Shown: positions 1 through 9,143 of the stretch, in pieces
How positions within the stretch are numbered: position 1 is the stretch's first letter
Layout of the letters: the number at the start of each line of letters is the position of its first letter
Assembly: GCA_002901265.1 (NCBI GenBank)
Contig: PPHI01000051.1
Span: 1 to 61,190, forward strand
Source of the DNA: Rhodopirellula baltica
GTDB lineage: Bacteria; Planctomycetota; Planctomycetia; Pirellulales; Pirellulaceae
Length of the DNA: 61,190 nt
Direction of reading: 5' to 3'
Notes under the pieces: generated by a model
Told to the model about the DNA's origin: nothing
What the model saw: only the letters and a program-made list of their open reading frames with translations
The model's database searches: none
Made by a program: the position numbers and the translations under genes

Positions 1-183
1 AACCCTAAGGCGAAGTTGCCAAGACGCGAGTTGGCGGTAATGCAAAGCAGAAACTCGCCAAGTAGCTCCCAACTCCAGGGACCACTCAACGAAATGTTGT
101 CTCAAACGGGCAGGCCGGGAGCTGCTGCGAAAATGCCGACGCAGTCCCAATTCGGCAATCCAGAATACAAGGAGAATCATAGA

Positions 184-1092
184 ATGGTAGGAGACAACGA
201 AGACTGGAAATCTTTTGAGATTGCAGTGACGCAATTCGTTGCGGCCATAGCTCCGGATGCCACCGTAACTCACGACGTCAAGGTCCCGGATGCACACACT
301 GGCTATCCTAGACAACGCGACGTCTGGATTCAGTGGTCAATCGGAGGCCACTTTCCGGCTAAAGCGATGATCAGCTGTAAATTCTGGTCGAAAAAACTCG
401 ACGAGCAAGATATAGACCATTTCAACGGTGAGTTTATATCCTCGAAGGCCCACGTCGGGATTCTTTATTCGCGTGAAGGTTTCAACCCTCGAGCAATTGA
501 AAAAGCCAATGCACTAGGATTCCACTGCTGCAAGCTTTATTCAAATGCACCTGCGGACCTTCCCGATCAAATTGTGTTAGGGCTCGCTTACCATTTCGCC
601 CCTCGTTTCAAACTTTCACTCGATCAAGACTTGCCGTCATCGCAGTTCCGCACATGGGACGATGTTTTTGACTTAAGAATTGAGGGCCAGCCGATTCGCG
701 AGATCCTAGCGGACATTCTCGATCAATATCAGGGCTGCAAAAACTTAAATGAACGGTGGGGTCAGGCGCGCATAGGTCGTGGTTTTACGATCGACTTAGC
801 TAAATGCCTAAACACGCGTAATCGTCTCGGCATTGTGATCTCTGATCGTGTGCGTCGCGCTAGGGTCGAATACACGCTCTTGAATGGTTCGTATAACTTT
901 ACCTCTAAGCTGTTCATGGGCTCTCAGGCAACGCCCTGGATTGACACGCAAAGCATCGACCCTGGTCCGGGATGGGAGGATGTGCGAGAACTGCCTGAAC
1001 AGATACCACAGCCAATGATTGCGTGTTTCATGCATTGTAACTCTGCATCGGCTGTCACAGAATTTGGTGCTCAGGTTCTGGCGAGGAATTGA
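184..1092 (+). CDS. Mrr-like restriction-endonuclease-fold protein
   Basis: The 302-residue product opens with a helix of the form WKSFEIAV, followed by D46 in RQRDVW and the strand ISCKFW with K66, then GILYSREGF and a helix with AIEKANALG. This order is that of the Mrr_cat branch of PD-(D/E)xK nucleases, which cut DNA. The usual acidic residue two before the lysine is S64, so activity is uncertain. The C-terminal 180 residues match nothing I recognise and may bind the target. I chose the ATG at 184 because AAGGAG lies at 169-174, nine bases upstream; the frame stays open to base 16, but the extra residues look non-native. It converges on the large STAND gene, 86 bp away, and may belong to the same defence region. 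The nuclease fold is fairly secure; the biological role is inference. Confidence 0.7.
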   Translation: MVGDNEDWKSFEIAVTQFVAAIAPDATVTHDVKVPDAHTGYPRQRDVWIQWSIGGHFPAKAMISCKFWSKKLDEQDIDHFNGEFISSKAHVGILYSREGFNPRAIEKANALGFHCCKLYSNAPADLPDQIVLGLAYHFAPRFKLSLDQDLPSSQFRTWDDVFDLRIEGQPIREILADILDQYQGCKNLNERWGQARIGRGFTIDLAKCLNTRNRLGIVISDRVRRARVEYTLLNGSYNFTSKLFMGSQATPWIDTQSIDPGPGWEDVRELPEQIPQPMIACFMHCNSASAVTEFGAQVLARN

Positions 1093-1178
1093 TAGTCGCC
1101 CAACCATCGATGCATGCGATTCGCCGAGTGCAGGCGTCCTAATTCGCAGACCATGTACCTAACTTTTTCCGTGTTCCG

Positions 1179-4100
1179 CTACCTTCTGCGGCGACGGGAC
1201 ATTCCGCGGCTTGTGCTGCCAGCTTTTGGGCGGTTATCAAGGTCGTGAAGTAAATCTCTGGCGTCAGTAAGTCCCAACTCCAACAGTTTCTCGAACAACG
1301 AAAGCCCAGGTTCACGGTAAGGATTTCCCAACCTCTGAAGCGTAAAAGCAATGTTGGTCAGGTGAGGGCCTGAACGAAAGAAACCCTCGGCAAGCTCTGA
1401 ATCCCTGTTGACGTCGACGAACCGATGGCACAGTTCACCGACCAACTCAGGGTAACTGGCAACAAGCGGTTCCAATTCCTCGATTAACCACGTGTTAGCC
1501 GCCTGGCGGAGCAAAGAGTTGCTCTCCTTAACGCATTGAAGCAATTTCTCGACGTTAGGATGAACGAACAGTGTATTTGAACGATCGAACGTGCTAGCAA
1601 GTGCAGTATCGATTTCCTCGAATCCAAAACTACTCAACTCTGCGAAGAGTACCGGGACTCGGTTATCCGTTACTGTGCTCTTCATCAAGTTCGCCAACGC
1701 GAATGACAAGCCGGTTAATACCTGAGTATTTCGACCATTCTGAACGCCTCTGCGAATTGCCCGTTTCACTTCGTACTCAGTCCAGTCCATAAACTCGGAG
1801 AAGAGATAGCTCACACCGAGAAGTTCACCGAACAACTGTGGGCCGACTCGCCAATCACCGGATCGCCACGCCCTCAAGAGACGCCTGTACTCACATGTCG
1901 AAAAAGTACGGCGCCACCAGCGTCGCACTCTTGTGAATCTCGCACCATCGATTTCGACATCTGGTGCCATGAAAAGCCACCGGGTCCGCACAACTAGCTC
2001 TCCACCAGCAGAGCTGTTTCGGAGTGAAGGATATCTTTGAAAGAGCTTCAATATGACCTTCGCGGCACGATCTTTCTGCCCAGCATTCGCGAGCCAGCAG
2101 AGACGTCGACTGAACATCTTCCATGTGTAGCAAGACTCGTCACGCTCAAGATGCTCTTCAAGAACACTCACCCAAGAATCAAAATCGGGTGACTCGCGAT
2201 TCAAGTATAAAGCCGTAAGTGCCTCCAGTATCCAGTAGCTTCCGTGAGGCAGAACACCGCCTCGTCCAAGGCCCCACAGGACCGGTTGCACACGATCCTC
2301 TTCGTTCGATACTTCATCGCGATCATCGTAGAAATATGAAAACTCGTTCCACGTTTTGAGCCACCTTTGGAGGGTGTTCGTCGCAACCTCCGGCAGACCT
2401 GTATCGCAGCGTGCTCGTTGATTCAGCGAATGTGCCGCTGAGCCTCGGAAATCCGCTGACACGAAACCTCTGATCTCCAATGTCTGAATTAGCCCAAACA
2501 GTTCTTCTGAGCTGAGTTCACTGTCTCCAAGCTGCTGTACCATGTGCGAGGCGGGTTCAGCATGTAGGGTCGGGTCCAATTTCAATAGCAGGCTTTTTGC
2601 TCGATTGCCATCGTTCTTGGCCAGGCTGCCAAGTTTTTGAGAAAGCTGAGACAGTCCGCCGCCACCTGCAAATCGCCGGCGCTTCGATTCCTCTGGATCG
2701 GCGAGGACGTCCAGCAACCGTAGTATGTGTTCGTCACTCGCCTTTTCAATTTGCGTCTCCGACATTGGACTTGGAACGGCACACACGCGAATCGGCTCCT
2801 GGTCGTAATCGCGGTAGTCTATTAACGCGACGCGTTCAGACTCGACGTGCGCTCTCATCCCAGGGGTTAGTCGATCGGTTGGAAGGCTATTCCAAAGGCG
2901 AAGTCGCGACTCCCTATCCCACTTAAGTCGGCGCAATCGTGTGTCGCGGTCATTGTTGATTGGATTGTCTACATATCCGGTCCAGTTTCGGATCAATGAC
3001 TCAAGTTGTCGGATTTGCGCATCGTCTGCAGTTTCACCAAGCACACGAAGCAGATTCCTGGTATCGCTGTGACCGTCCTCGTACCCTCCCAAATAGAACC
3101 GTCTCGGATCACCAGCCAAATATGATATGCCAATGTCTGGTTGCTTTTTCGCCAGCTCGGCAATACCACGACATAGCAGGCGATGAGCAATGAGCGCTTC
3201 GCTGGAAAACGAATCGCCTAACACCTCGTTGAATTCGGGAGCGGATCCTTCACCAAGTTGCTTCACAGAGGAGTCAATCGCAACGAGTATCGGACGATTC
3301 AGAACCATATCGCCATCCAAATCAAAGCTCATGCCACGGGATTCGCGATACCGTCTGATTACAGAATGGGGCTCCTCGAGCATGCGATCAACAACCTGAA
3401 GAAACCAAGGCCAAACCTGCTCTAAGAACGCTTTGGGCGCCGCTGCCGCGATTTCTGGAAGTTCATAAAAACTATCTCGCTTGCACAGTAGGTCTTCGTA
3501 CCGTTTCTTCGGGCGATACGTCATCGATCTAAAGGCTAGGTCACTTTCGGTTGCGTCAACAGGGACTGCGGGAGGTTCGGGATCACCCGCTGAATCGAGT
3601 TTCTTCAGCCGATTGTCGAGAATCGCTCCAATGATAATTGGGGCGAGGTCGGGATTCGATGCAGAGACGACAGAGGCAAGCTTCATGGAGTAATGCTCGT
3701 GCTCTTCGGAACGGTCGATTACCGACGTGACTTTTTTAACAAGCTGCTCGTCCCAGTCGTGTAGTTCGCTTAAAGTGTCTAAAGAAAGTCGATCGTGTGT
3801 CGAGTTGGGAAGCCAAAACTGCTGCAATAGCGATAGGCACAATTCTTTCTCATATTCCCATGCTGCGCTAATTACACGGGCAACTGGCCAGAGCTCATCG
3901 GTTGGCAACTCCATAAAGGCGGGCAAATGAGATTGAGCAAGCCGACGAAACCATCCTTCGTTGCCGGCAATAAGCGTCAGAACGCGCGGACGCAGTCTGC
4001 GGTCGTTCAGCCAAGGTTGAATCAAACGCACCTCTAAGTCACTGGGACTATTAACCTGCGTGAAAAACTCAATCACTAACTGCCGTATGTGTGTACGGTA

Positions 4101-6335
4101 ACCAGCTTGCGTTAGCGTCGTGATCTCCTCCTCGTATTGCGCAGGATTGGCTTCTCGCAAGTATTGCAATGCACTCCATAGTGTAGGTCGTACAAAAAGG
4201 CCGTTCTGTCGCCGTTTGACATACTCCGAAAGCCGGGACTTCCCTGTCGCGAACATCCGAGCGCGAGCATGCTCGAAGACTGATTGATGTTGGAAACCGA
4301 ATTGGTGTTTGTTCGGCGAGTACGCGAATATTCCGTCAGCAACAAGTCCGTCAATTAAATGCCGTTCGTCATCCCAGGATGCAAGTGGTTGCCAGAGCTG
4401 CTCGCTATCGGCTATTTGTTGTGCTACTCGAATAACAAGGTCAGACCTAGCCGCACCATTCTCGCCCTCGAGAATCACTCGGTCCCAAACTTTATCAAGC
4501 ATCCTTTGGTAGCTGTTGAATGTTGACTGCTCGGAATTGTCGCGAAGATGATCAAGAAAAATCTTCAGATGCTGTGGGACGCGCAATGACTCTTTGAAGC
4601 GGGTTGGCCAACTGGACGAATCTACGTCAAGTTCCTCCAGCACCTTGTTGACTTCACTCCAGCCAGGCAGCGGTAGATGCTCCGAATCGGCAGGAACGGT
4701 CGATAATCGCGAATCGCGACGAAATTCAAATAGTCGACTCGACGCAACTATGTGGACCTTGGGTGTTCCATCAAGTGTCGAAATCAATTCAAGCAACACC
4801 CCGAGACGCTCAGACTTCAGATCAACCAGATCGCTTAGAGCATCCAACTGGTCAATTAGAACGACGCACTTTTTTTCTGGCCTCACCAAATTGATGCATT
4901 TTTGGATGGATGCAGGCAGGTGAAGATGATCGGACAGTCTTGACGTTGTGTCGACATTTGTCGGAAGTGTATCTGCCTTAATCGACAGAACCACATACCC
5001 ATCCCGCCCCAACTCCTCCGCAAGTTTTGAAAGCAGTGCCGACTTGCCCGAACCAGGGACACCCAACACCATGCTGGTGGAAAATTCACTCTCGCGAATT
5101 CGTCCTCGAAGAGTTTCCAACGCAGGTCGTGGTATCCAATGGCCGTTTCCAACGGTCCTTGGCCACCGCGTCAATGACGTTGACGCAGATTTAAACGCGT
5201 CCAATATTTCATCGATCGGAATAGACGTTGGGACATCGATGTCTTCGTCTGCTTTATGAGTAGAACCCGATGTTACTTGCTCGTCGGCAAAAGGGTCCCT
5301 TATTGAAATCCTGGATGATGCACGATCTGGAGACCTGGTCTTGGTTGGACGCTGTGCCGCGGGCAGTTCTGACGACGAGAGCGGTGTTGAGCTTATCAAG
5401 GCCGCCGTGTAGCCTGCCGCCGCCATTGCAGCGTAGTTTTGCCAGTCGTCGTTCTTGTTCTCATCGCAATAATCACAGGTTCCTCGAACGACTAAGTATC
5501 CCTTGTCATAGTCCCATGTAGCGTCGCGGATGCCGGAGGCCTCCATTTCAACCGCTTTCGCTGAGTATAGATCGCGAAGCATATCGCGCAGGCGAGGATC
5601 TTTTAGCAGTGTGTCCGCTGAAGCGATTGCTCCTGTGAAAACGCGAGGTTTCCCCGCACGACGCGCGGGATCATGGGGATGCTCGACGACGATCGCCGGA
5701 TCGTTCGGGTCGCCAAGTACGTCGTGCAGACTAGACGGTCTTGCCCAGCCTCTTGCCTTAAGCCCGTCTTCGATGAGCGATTCCCAGGGATATTGCCCTT
5801 CGAGTTCGCCAATTCGAAGAACGGAGACCGCTTCAAGCAAGTAGGACGACGGACGAACTCCTGAATCCCGTACTTTTTTCCATGTTTCTCCTTTCTTCAC
5901 GAAATCGTACTTGATGACACCACTCTGGTCTGAAACGACAATATCGCCGAGTCGCACATGGGACTCAGGATCGAGCGGGGAAGGTACCGCACCAGCAATC
6001 CCTACCATGAGAATCGAATCAAGATCTGGATAGGCAGCAAGCATCTTCGCCGCGCGCGCCGTGGCCGAGTTGTTTCCCATACCACTGATGCCGAGGACTA
6101 CCGAATGCGGCAATCCTTCATAGGTCGCGACTTCCCCGAGCCAGAATCGGTTCGCGCCTGAGTGCTCAGTGCAATGCTCTCGGATGTTCGAGAGAAAATA
6201 TTTGACGGCAGAAAACTCCTTATCTAACGCCGTTATGACACCGATTCTGGGCAGACACTTTTCTGCTTGATATCGATCGACTGCGGAAGTTGGTGTTGGC
6301 AACATACCGGTTCTTCGCTCTTTTCCGTCCGACAT
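1179..6335 (-). CDS. Giant PNP-domain/STAND NTPase protein, candidate immune sensor-effector
   Basis: About 1718 residues. Roughly residues 28-316 form a nucleoside-phosphorylase/nucleosidase domain: strand IGVITALDKEF, loop VLGISGMGN, AVEMEASGIRDA for the ribose site, and VVRGTCDYCDENK followed by W..YAA. That last signature is the form found in PNP domains of NLR-like proteins. A P-loop GVPGSGKS (about 425-432) and Walker B VVLIDQLDAL (about 491-500) follow, then ASSR and a winged-helix-like FGFQHQSVFEHARA, as in STAND/NACHT ATPases. The remaining 1000 residues are helical, repeat-like and probably the sensor. Known relatives of the PNP domain cleave nucleosides or ATP; destruction of a nucleotide on infection is my inference. 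Start is uncertain: ATGs at 6338, 6335 and 6305 all fit, and the frame opens at 6407. It follows the membrane-protein gene on the same strand after about 215 bp. Confidence 0.8.
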   Translation of the reverse strand: MSDGKERRTGMLPTPTSAVDRYQAEKCLPRIGVITALDKEFSAVKYFLSNIREHCTEHSGANRFWLGEVATYEGLPHSVVLGISGMGNNSATARAAKMLAAYPDLDSILMVGIAGAVPSPLDPESHVRLGDIVVSDQSGVIKYDFVKKGETWKKVRDSGVRPSSYLLEAVSVLRIGELEGQYPWESLIEDGLKARGWARPSSLHDVLGDPNDPAIVVEHPHDPARRAGKPRVFTGAIASADTLLKDPRLRDMLRDLYSAKAVEMEASGIRDATWDYDKGYLVVRGTCDYCDENKNDDWQNYAAMAAAGYTAALISSTPLSSSELPAAQRPTKTRSPDRASSRISIRDPFADEQVTSGSTHKADEDIDVPTSIPIDEILDAFKSASTSLTRWPRTVGNGHWIPRPALETLRGRIRESEFSTSMVLGVPGSGKSALLSKLAEELGRDGYVVLSIKADTLPTNVDTTSRLSDHLHLPASIQKCINLVRPEKKCVVLIDQLDALSDLVDLKSERLGVLLELISTLDGTPKVHIVASSRLFEFRRDSRLSTVPADSEHLPLPGWSEVNKVLEELDVDSSSWPTRFKESLRVPQHLKIFLDHLRDNSEQSTFNSYQRMLDKVWDRVILEGENGAARSDLVIRVAQQIADSEQLWQPLASWDDERHLIDGLVADGIFAYSPNKHQFGFQHQSVFEHARARMFATGKSRLSEYVKRRQNGLFVRPTLWSALQYLREANPAQYEEEITTLTQAGYRTHIRQLVIEFFTQVNSPSDLEVRLIQPWLNDRRLRPRVLTLIAGNEGWFRRLAQSHLPAFMELPTDELWPVARVISAAWEYEKELCLSLLQQFWLPNSTHDRLSLDTLSELHDWDEQLVKKVTSVIDRSEEHEHYSMKLASVVSASNPDLAPIIIGAILDNRLKKLDSAGDPEPPAVPVDATESDLAFRSMTYRPKKRYEDLLCKRDSFYELPEIAAAAPKAFLEQVWPWFLQVVDRMLEEPHSVIRRYRESRGMSFDLDGDMVLNRPILVAIDSSVKQLGEGSAPEFNEVLGDSFSSEALIAHRLLCRGIAELAKKQPDIGISYLAGDPRRFYLGGYEDGHSDTRNLLRVLGETADDAQIRQLESLIRNWTGYVDNPINNDRDTRLRRLKWDRESRLRLWNSLPTDRLTPGMRAHVESERVALIDYRDYDQEPIRVCAVPSPMSETQIEKASDEHILRLLDVLADPEESKRRRFAGGGGLSQLSQKLGSLAKNDGNRAKSLLLKLDPTLHAEPASHMVQQLGDSELSSEELFGLIQTLEIRGFVSADFRGSAAHSLNQRARCDTGLPEVATNTLQRWLKTWNEFSYFYDDRDEVSNEEDRVQPVLWGLGRGGVLPHGSYWILEALTALYLNRESPDFDSWVSVLEEHLERDESCYTWKMFSRRLCWLANAGQKDRAAKVILKLFQRYPSLRNSSAGGELVVRTRWLFMAPDVEIDGARFTRVRRWWRRTFSTCEYRRLLRAWRSGDWRVGPQLFGELLGVSYLFSEFMDWTEYEVKRAIRRGVQNGRNTQVLTGLSFALANLMKSTVTDNRVPVLFAELSSFGFEEIDTALASTFDRSNTLFVHPNVEKLLQCVKESNSLLRQAANTWLIEELEPLVASYPELVGELCHRFVDVNRDSELAEGFFRSGPHLTNIAFTLQRLGNPYREPGLSLFEKLLELGLTDARDLLHDLDNRPKAGSTSRGMSRRRRR

Positions 6336-6550
6336 CATTACTTCAGAATTTGTTTGCAATGCCCAAGGCAGCGATTGTACGTGGCAGCTGTTGTTCCACC
6401 AGCTCACCTAGCAGAATGCTGTTTGGCCGGTACAGCACCGGTGGGTCACACAATTGCTTTGCGTGAGCAGTCACTCTTTCTAAGATGAACTGAAGTTTGC
6501 TCCGGCACCGGCATTCGTGTCCTGACACGCAAGATTAGCAGGGCGGTATC

Positions 6551-7099
6551 TCAATCTGACGGAAGTGCGTTGATTGATACTGCAGCACCGGTGCTTTTCT
6601 TTTCCGGATCGTTTTCGGATCGTAGATTTGCAAGTATCAAGCCGCACGCCAAAATCGCACTACCGAATCCGAAAAGAATGAAGAGAGAGTTAAAGCAATG
6701 CGTGTAGCTGAAAGCAGCGGAAGCAAGAGGCGTACCTGGGTAACGCAAACTTTTTGACGACTCGTACTCTTCTCGTCGAAACAGCTTGCATCTGTGCGGG
6801 ACACCATCGCACTCGTCGGCAAGGTCCATGGCGTCTTCGAGCGTCTTTAATGCTTCCTCTGAATGCTTGGTAAGGACTCGATTGCGGCAATCCAGTTTCC
6901 AAAACACAAAAGAAACGAACGCGAGTAGGAAGAGTAGTGGCCATGCTTGCGCAAAGTCGTTTTTGAAAGTCATTACGCCAGCAATCACCGCCCCCGCAAG
7001 AACCAAGTAGAAATTGAACGTCTTCAGGCGTTGTTCTGCGTGTCGGTCAAAGTAAGCCCAAGCGTACTGCCGCAATTCAGTTCGTTCGTTGCTGTTCAT
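6551..7099 (-). CDS. Three-helix membrane protein upstream of the STAND gene
   Basis: The 182-residue protein has an amphipathic start (YAWAYFDRHAEQRLKTF), two hydrophobic segments close together (FYLVLAGAVIAGVMTF and LLFLLAFVSFVFW), a charged helical stretch with KHSEEALKTLEDAMDLADE, and a third hydrophobic segment near the C-terminus (LFILFGFGSAILACGLILA). I do not recognise a named family with certainty; it resembles small multi-helix membrane proteins seen beside immune NTPases, including the 2TM SLATT type, but has one helix more. The ATG at 7099 is preceded by AAAAGGA at a proper distance; an in-frame start at 7123 is less likely. It is the first gene before the PNP-STAND gene on the minus strand, so it may be a membrane partner or anchor. 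That role is inference. Confidence 0.6.
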   Translation of the reverse strand: MNSNERTELRQYAWAYFDRHAEQRLKTFNFYLVLAGAVIAGVMTFKNDFAQAWPLLFLLAFVSFVFWKLDCRNRVLTKHSEEALKTLEDAMDLADECDGVPHRCKLFRREEYESSKSLRYPGTPLASAAFSYTHCFNSLFILFGFGSAILACGLILANLRSENDPEKKSTGAAVSINALPSD

Positions 7100-7690
7100 T
7101 TTGATAGTGTCCTTTTCCCGCACTACATCTGGTTTAAGCTCGTCCGAACCGAATATAGGTGCTCTGACCTAGATCTGCCACCAACGGTTTTAGGAGCTTG
7201 AAAGCGATATTTGAGCCCACGCAGTCGGTAGCGCCGGGGTGTATAGACGCTTGCGGTATCTGCCGGTTTGAGATCTCCCTCAGTTCGGTATGACACGCGG
7301 AATTCAAATAACCACAACTCGCATTTCTCCTGCGGCGCGGGGCAACAAACCTGCTAACCCGTCTCAGCGGCGTAGCGAATTGACTAAAATGGGAAAGACT
7401 TTCCACGAAGGAGATCGGACGACCTGAGCACTCTCAAACCATCATCTCGGCTGTAGTTCTCTCTGGTGAAGCGCAAAGTATCAGAGAGCTAGCGTCTTGT
7501 CTCAAGTGGAGCTCCGCTTCCATGCAGAGGGTTTGGGATCAGTGTGAAGGATTTGCGATAGCCCACGACTGACTACCAAGGAGAGACGCTTACACAGCGG
7601 GGGAACGAGCGTGGTACCGTGAGCAGCCTTTCGCGATTATCACTGGAAAGAGGTCTCCAATCGGACGTTAGGCGAGCAGGTTGGCCCGGT
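7100..7690. other. Gene-poor stretch with a possible decayed reading frame
   Basis: No convincing intact gene. On the plus strand 7384-7572 is open for about 62 codons with protein-like wording (TIISAVVLSGEAQSIRELA and QRVWDQCEGFAIAHD), which reads like a short helical, perhaps DNA-binding, fragment but has no ATG at its front and matches nothing I can name. It may be the remains of a gene broken by island rearrangement. The promoter of the minus-strand membrane protein and STAND genes should lie just right of 7099, but I cannot point to convincing boxes. Confidence 0.3.
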
Positions 7691-7963
7691 GCATCAAAGA
7701 GAGATCGGGCGTTAACCCGGTTGGGCTTGTGATACAGAGAGAGCGAGATGTTTTGGCGGTCTCGGCGGGGATTCGAGCGCGATCTTGGGTTTCACGCTTG
7801 TCTCAGAGATGTCAGATCGCGGAAGCGCGAGAGGTGGCCAGCTGGCGAGAAGTCGCGTGACACCGCGAAAATCGGGGCCAAATTGAGAAACGCCCGCGGG
7901 CCGATTTGGGCCTAGCGGGCGTTAACTTTACTGTCGTTAGTTCCGTAGTTTTTCTAAAAGCTC
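7691..7963. repeat. Diverged second copy of the tRNA-Asn flanking sequence
   Basis: This stretch aligns over its whole length, almost without gaps, with 11059-11332 next to tRNA-Asn. Shared blocks include GCATCAAAGAGAGATC, TCTTGGGTTTCACGCT, GATCGCGGA.GCGCGAGA, a nine-base inverted repeat AACGCCCGC (7889-7897) / GCGGGCGTT (7915-7923), and TTCCGTAGTTTTT. Identity is roughly two thirds to three quarters by eye. The real tRNA is missing here, but GGTTAACAGC at 7994-8003 lies at exactly the offset of the anticodon region in the intact copy. I take it as a boundary remnant of an island inserted at the tRNA locus. Confidence 0.75.
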
Positions 7964-8168
7964 AAAACCGCCTTGGCTTGTTTCTGACAGCAGGGTTAAC
8001 AGCGAAGGCACCGCCTCCGCGCTAAGACAGCGTCAACCTCGCCTAGGGGCGGAATCTACACCGTTAAAGCCACGAGTTAGTTTTTTCGACTCGATACGTT
8101 TGAGACTTCAACTGGCGATGTGAACAGTTCGAACGCGTATTCCACTCCGTTCCCGAGCCTCAACGATT

Positions 8169-8723
8169 TCAGTCTTGGGACTCGATCGCCTTCGCCCATG
8201 TGTCCTTGAGTGATTCGGTGAGACCTAGCTGGTCTGCCCTTTGTTGAAGATAGGCGGTATCGAGGTTGTTGTGATTGACCGCGATCACACCGATAACATC
8301 GTCGAGATCCCGTGGCCGAGACCAAATCAGCTTCTGCAGAATGACGTCTTCGGCAGTTGGAATCCAAACTTCCATTCCACCGAGCGAGACCTTTCGCCGG
8401 CGAGCGAATCGGGACTGGTCAAACGCCTGGTCCGTCAATTCGAACAGCTCGATACGAAATGGCGTTCCAATGATCTGAATCTCCTTCTTGACCGTTCCGC
8501 CGATCAGCTCAAACGACAATTGCGAATCGAACTTGAAGGCATTGCCAAGCCGATCCGCCAGTGCACTCGTATCCCACTCGGGCGTTCCGATGACAAAATC
8601 CGCGTCCGTGGTCGATCGTGGAAACGAGTAGTACATGCTGGAGAAAGATCCCACCAACATGTAGTCCAAACCTGCCTCATTCATGGCAGCGATCAACTGA
8701 GAAACGGCTTCCTGAAGCTTCAC
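8169..8723 (-). CDS. Nucleotidyltransferase-fold protein, toxin-like
   Basis: The 184-residue protein has VGSFSS (G25, S26) followed by D40-A-D42, the GS...DxD metal-binding pattern of the DNA-polymerase-beta-like nucleotidyltransferase superfamily, in the arrangement typical of small MNT/AbiEii-like proteins. The C-terminal part (IPTAEDVILQKLIW and DLDDVIGVIAVNH) also fits that group, where such enzymes often act as toxins or modifiers of toxins. It starts with GTG overlapping the TGA of the gene before it (GTGA), so the two are translated together. The pair lies inside the island between the two tRNA-flank copies. Fold assignment is solid; the toxin role and the target are inference. Confidence 0.75.
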   Translation of the reverse strand: MKLQEAVSQLIAAMNEAGLDYMLVGSFSSMYYSFPRSTTDADFVIGTPEWDTSALADRLGNAFKFDSQLSFELIGGTVKKEIQIIGTPFRIELFELTDQAFDQSRFARRRKVSLGGMEVWIPTAEDVILQKLIWSRPRDLDDVIGVIAVNHNNLDTAYLQQRADQLGLTESLKDTWAKAIESQD

Positions 8724-8989
8724 GTCGTGGGTACCGCTGGTTTCTGCAATTTCCGCATCAGATTGACCCGCTCAAGAAGGAGCCGCTCGATGGTGGCTTC
8801 ATCAGCGTCTGGATTCTGATCACGAATTCCATCTCGTACCACTTCGAGCGCAAGCTCCGACTGTTCGAACCCTGCCAGCACCCGCTGCTCGGGCGTGAGG
8901 CCGATCGCGTGATTGATTCTCGCGCGGTCGGTATTGGAGTGGTGTCGTGCGGTCATCGGAAGAGTAAAGACTGGGCTTGATAGATTCAA
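8720..8989 (-). CDS. Small helical protein paired with the nucleotidyltransferase
   Basis: The 89-residue product ends in a helical module, LTPEQRVLAGFEQSELALEVVRDGIRDQNPDA followed by EATIERLLLERV (quoted in parts), which is all alpha by inspection. Small proteins with this LTPEQR...RDGIR..NP.A wording are commonly encoded just before nucleotidyltransferase genes, as here, where the stop overlaps the next start. It could be the antitoxin or the regulator of that enzyme; I know of no characterised function. The start is uncertain: ATG at 8989 has AGAAG about eight bases upstream, while an in-frame ATG at 8956 lacks any ribosome site. Confidence 0.6.
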   Translation of the reverse strand: MNLSSPVFTLPMTARHHSNTDRARINHAIGLTPEQRVLAGFEQSELALEVVRDGIRDQNPDADEATIERLLLERVNLMRKLQKPAVPTT

Positions 8990-9143
8990 TTCTTCTGGAG
9001 CAATTCACGTTTGGGTAGTCGCTCTCGACTTGCTAGCGAACCGGCACGGGGCTGCGTCCTCGAATACGCCGAGCACGAGCAACCATCTTACCCAGGTGTT
9101 CGGTTCTGTGGGACCAGATGCCGGTACAGTTTCCACGAGTCTC

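Noticed and set aside
7123..7406. Minus-strand frames upstream of the membrane-protein gene
   Set aside because: Two overlapping frames with low-complexity, arginine-rich wording and no start context.
8241..8819. Plus-strand open frame of 192 codons
   Set aside because: It covers the nucleotidyltransferase gene on the other strand, which has the GS...DxD pattern and a coupled partner.
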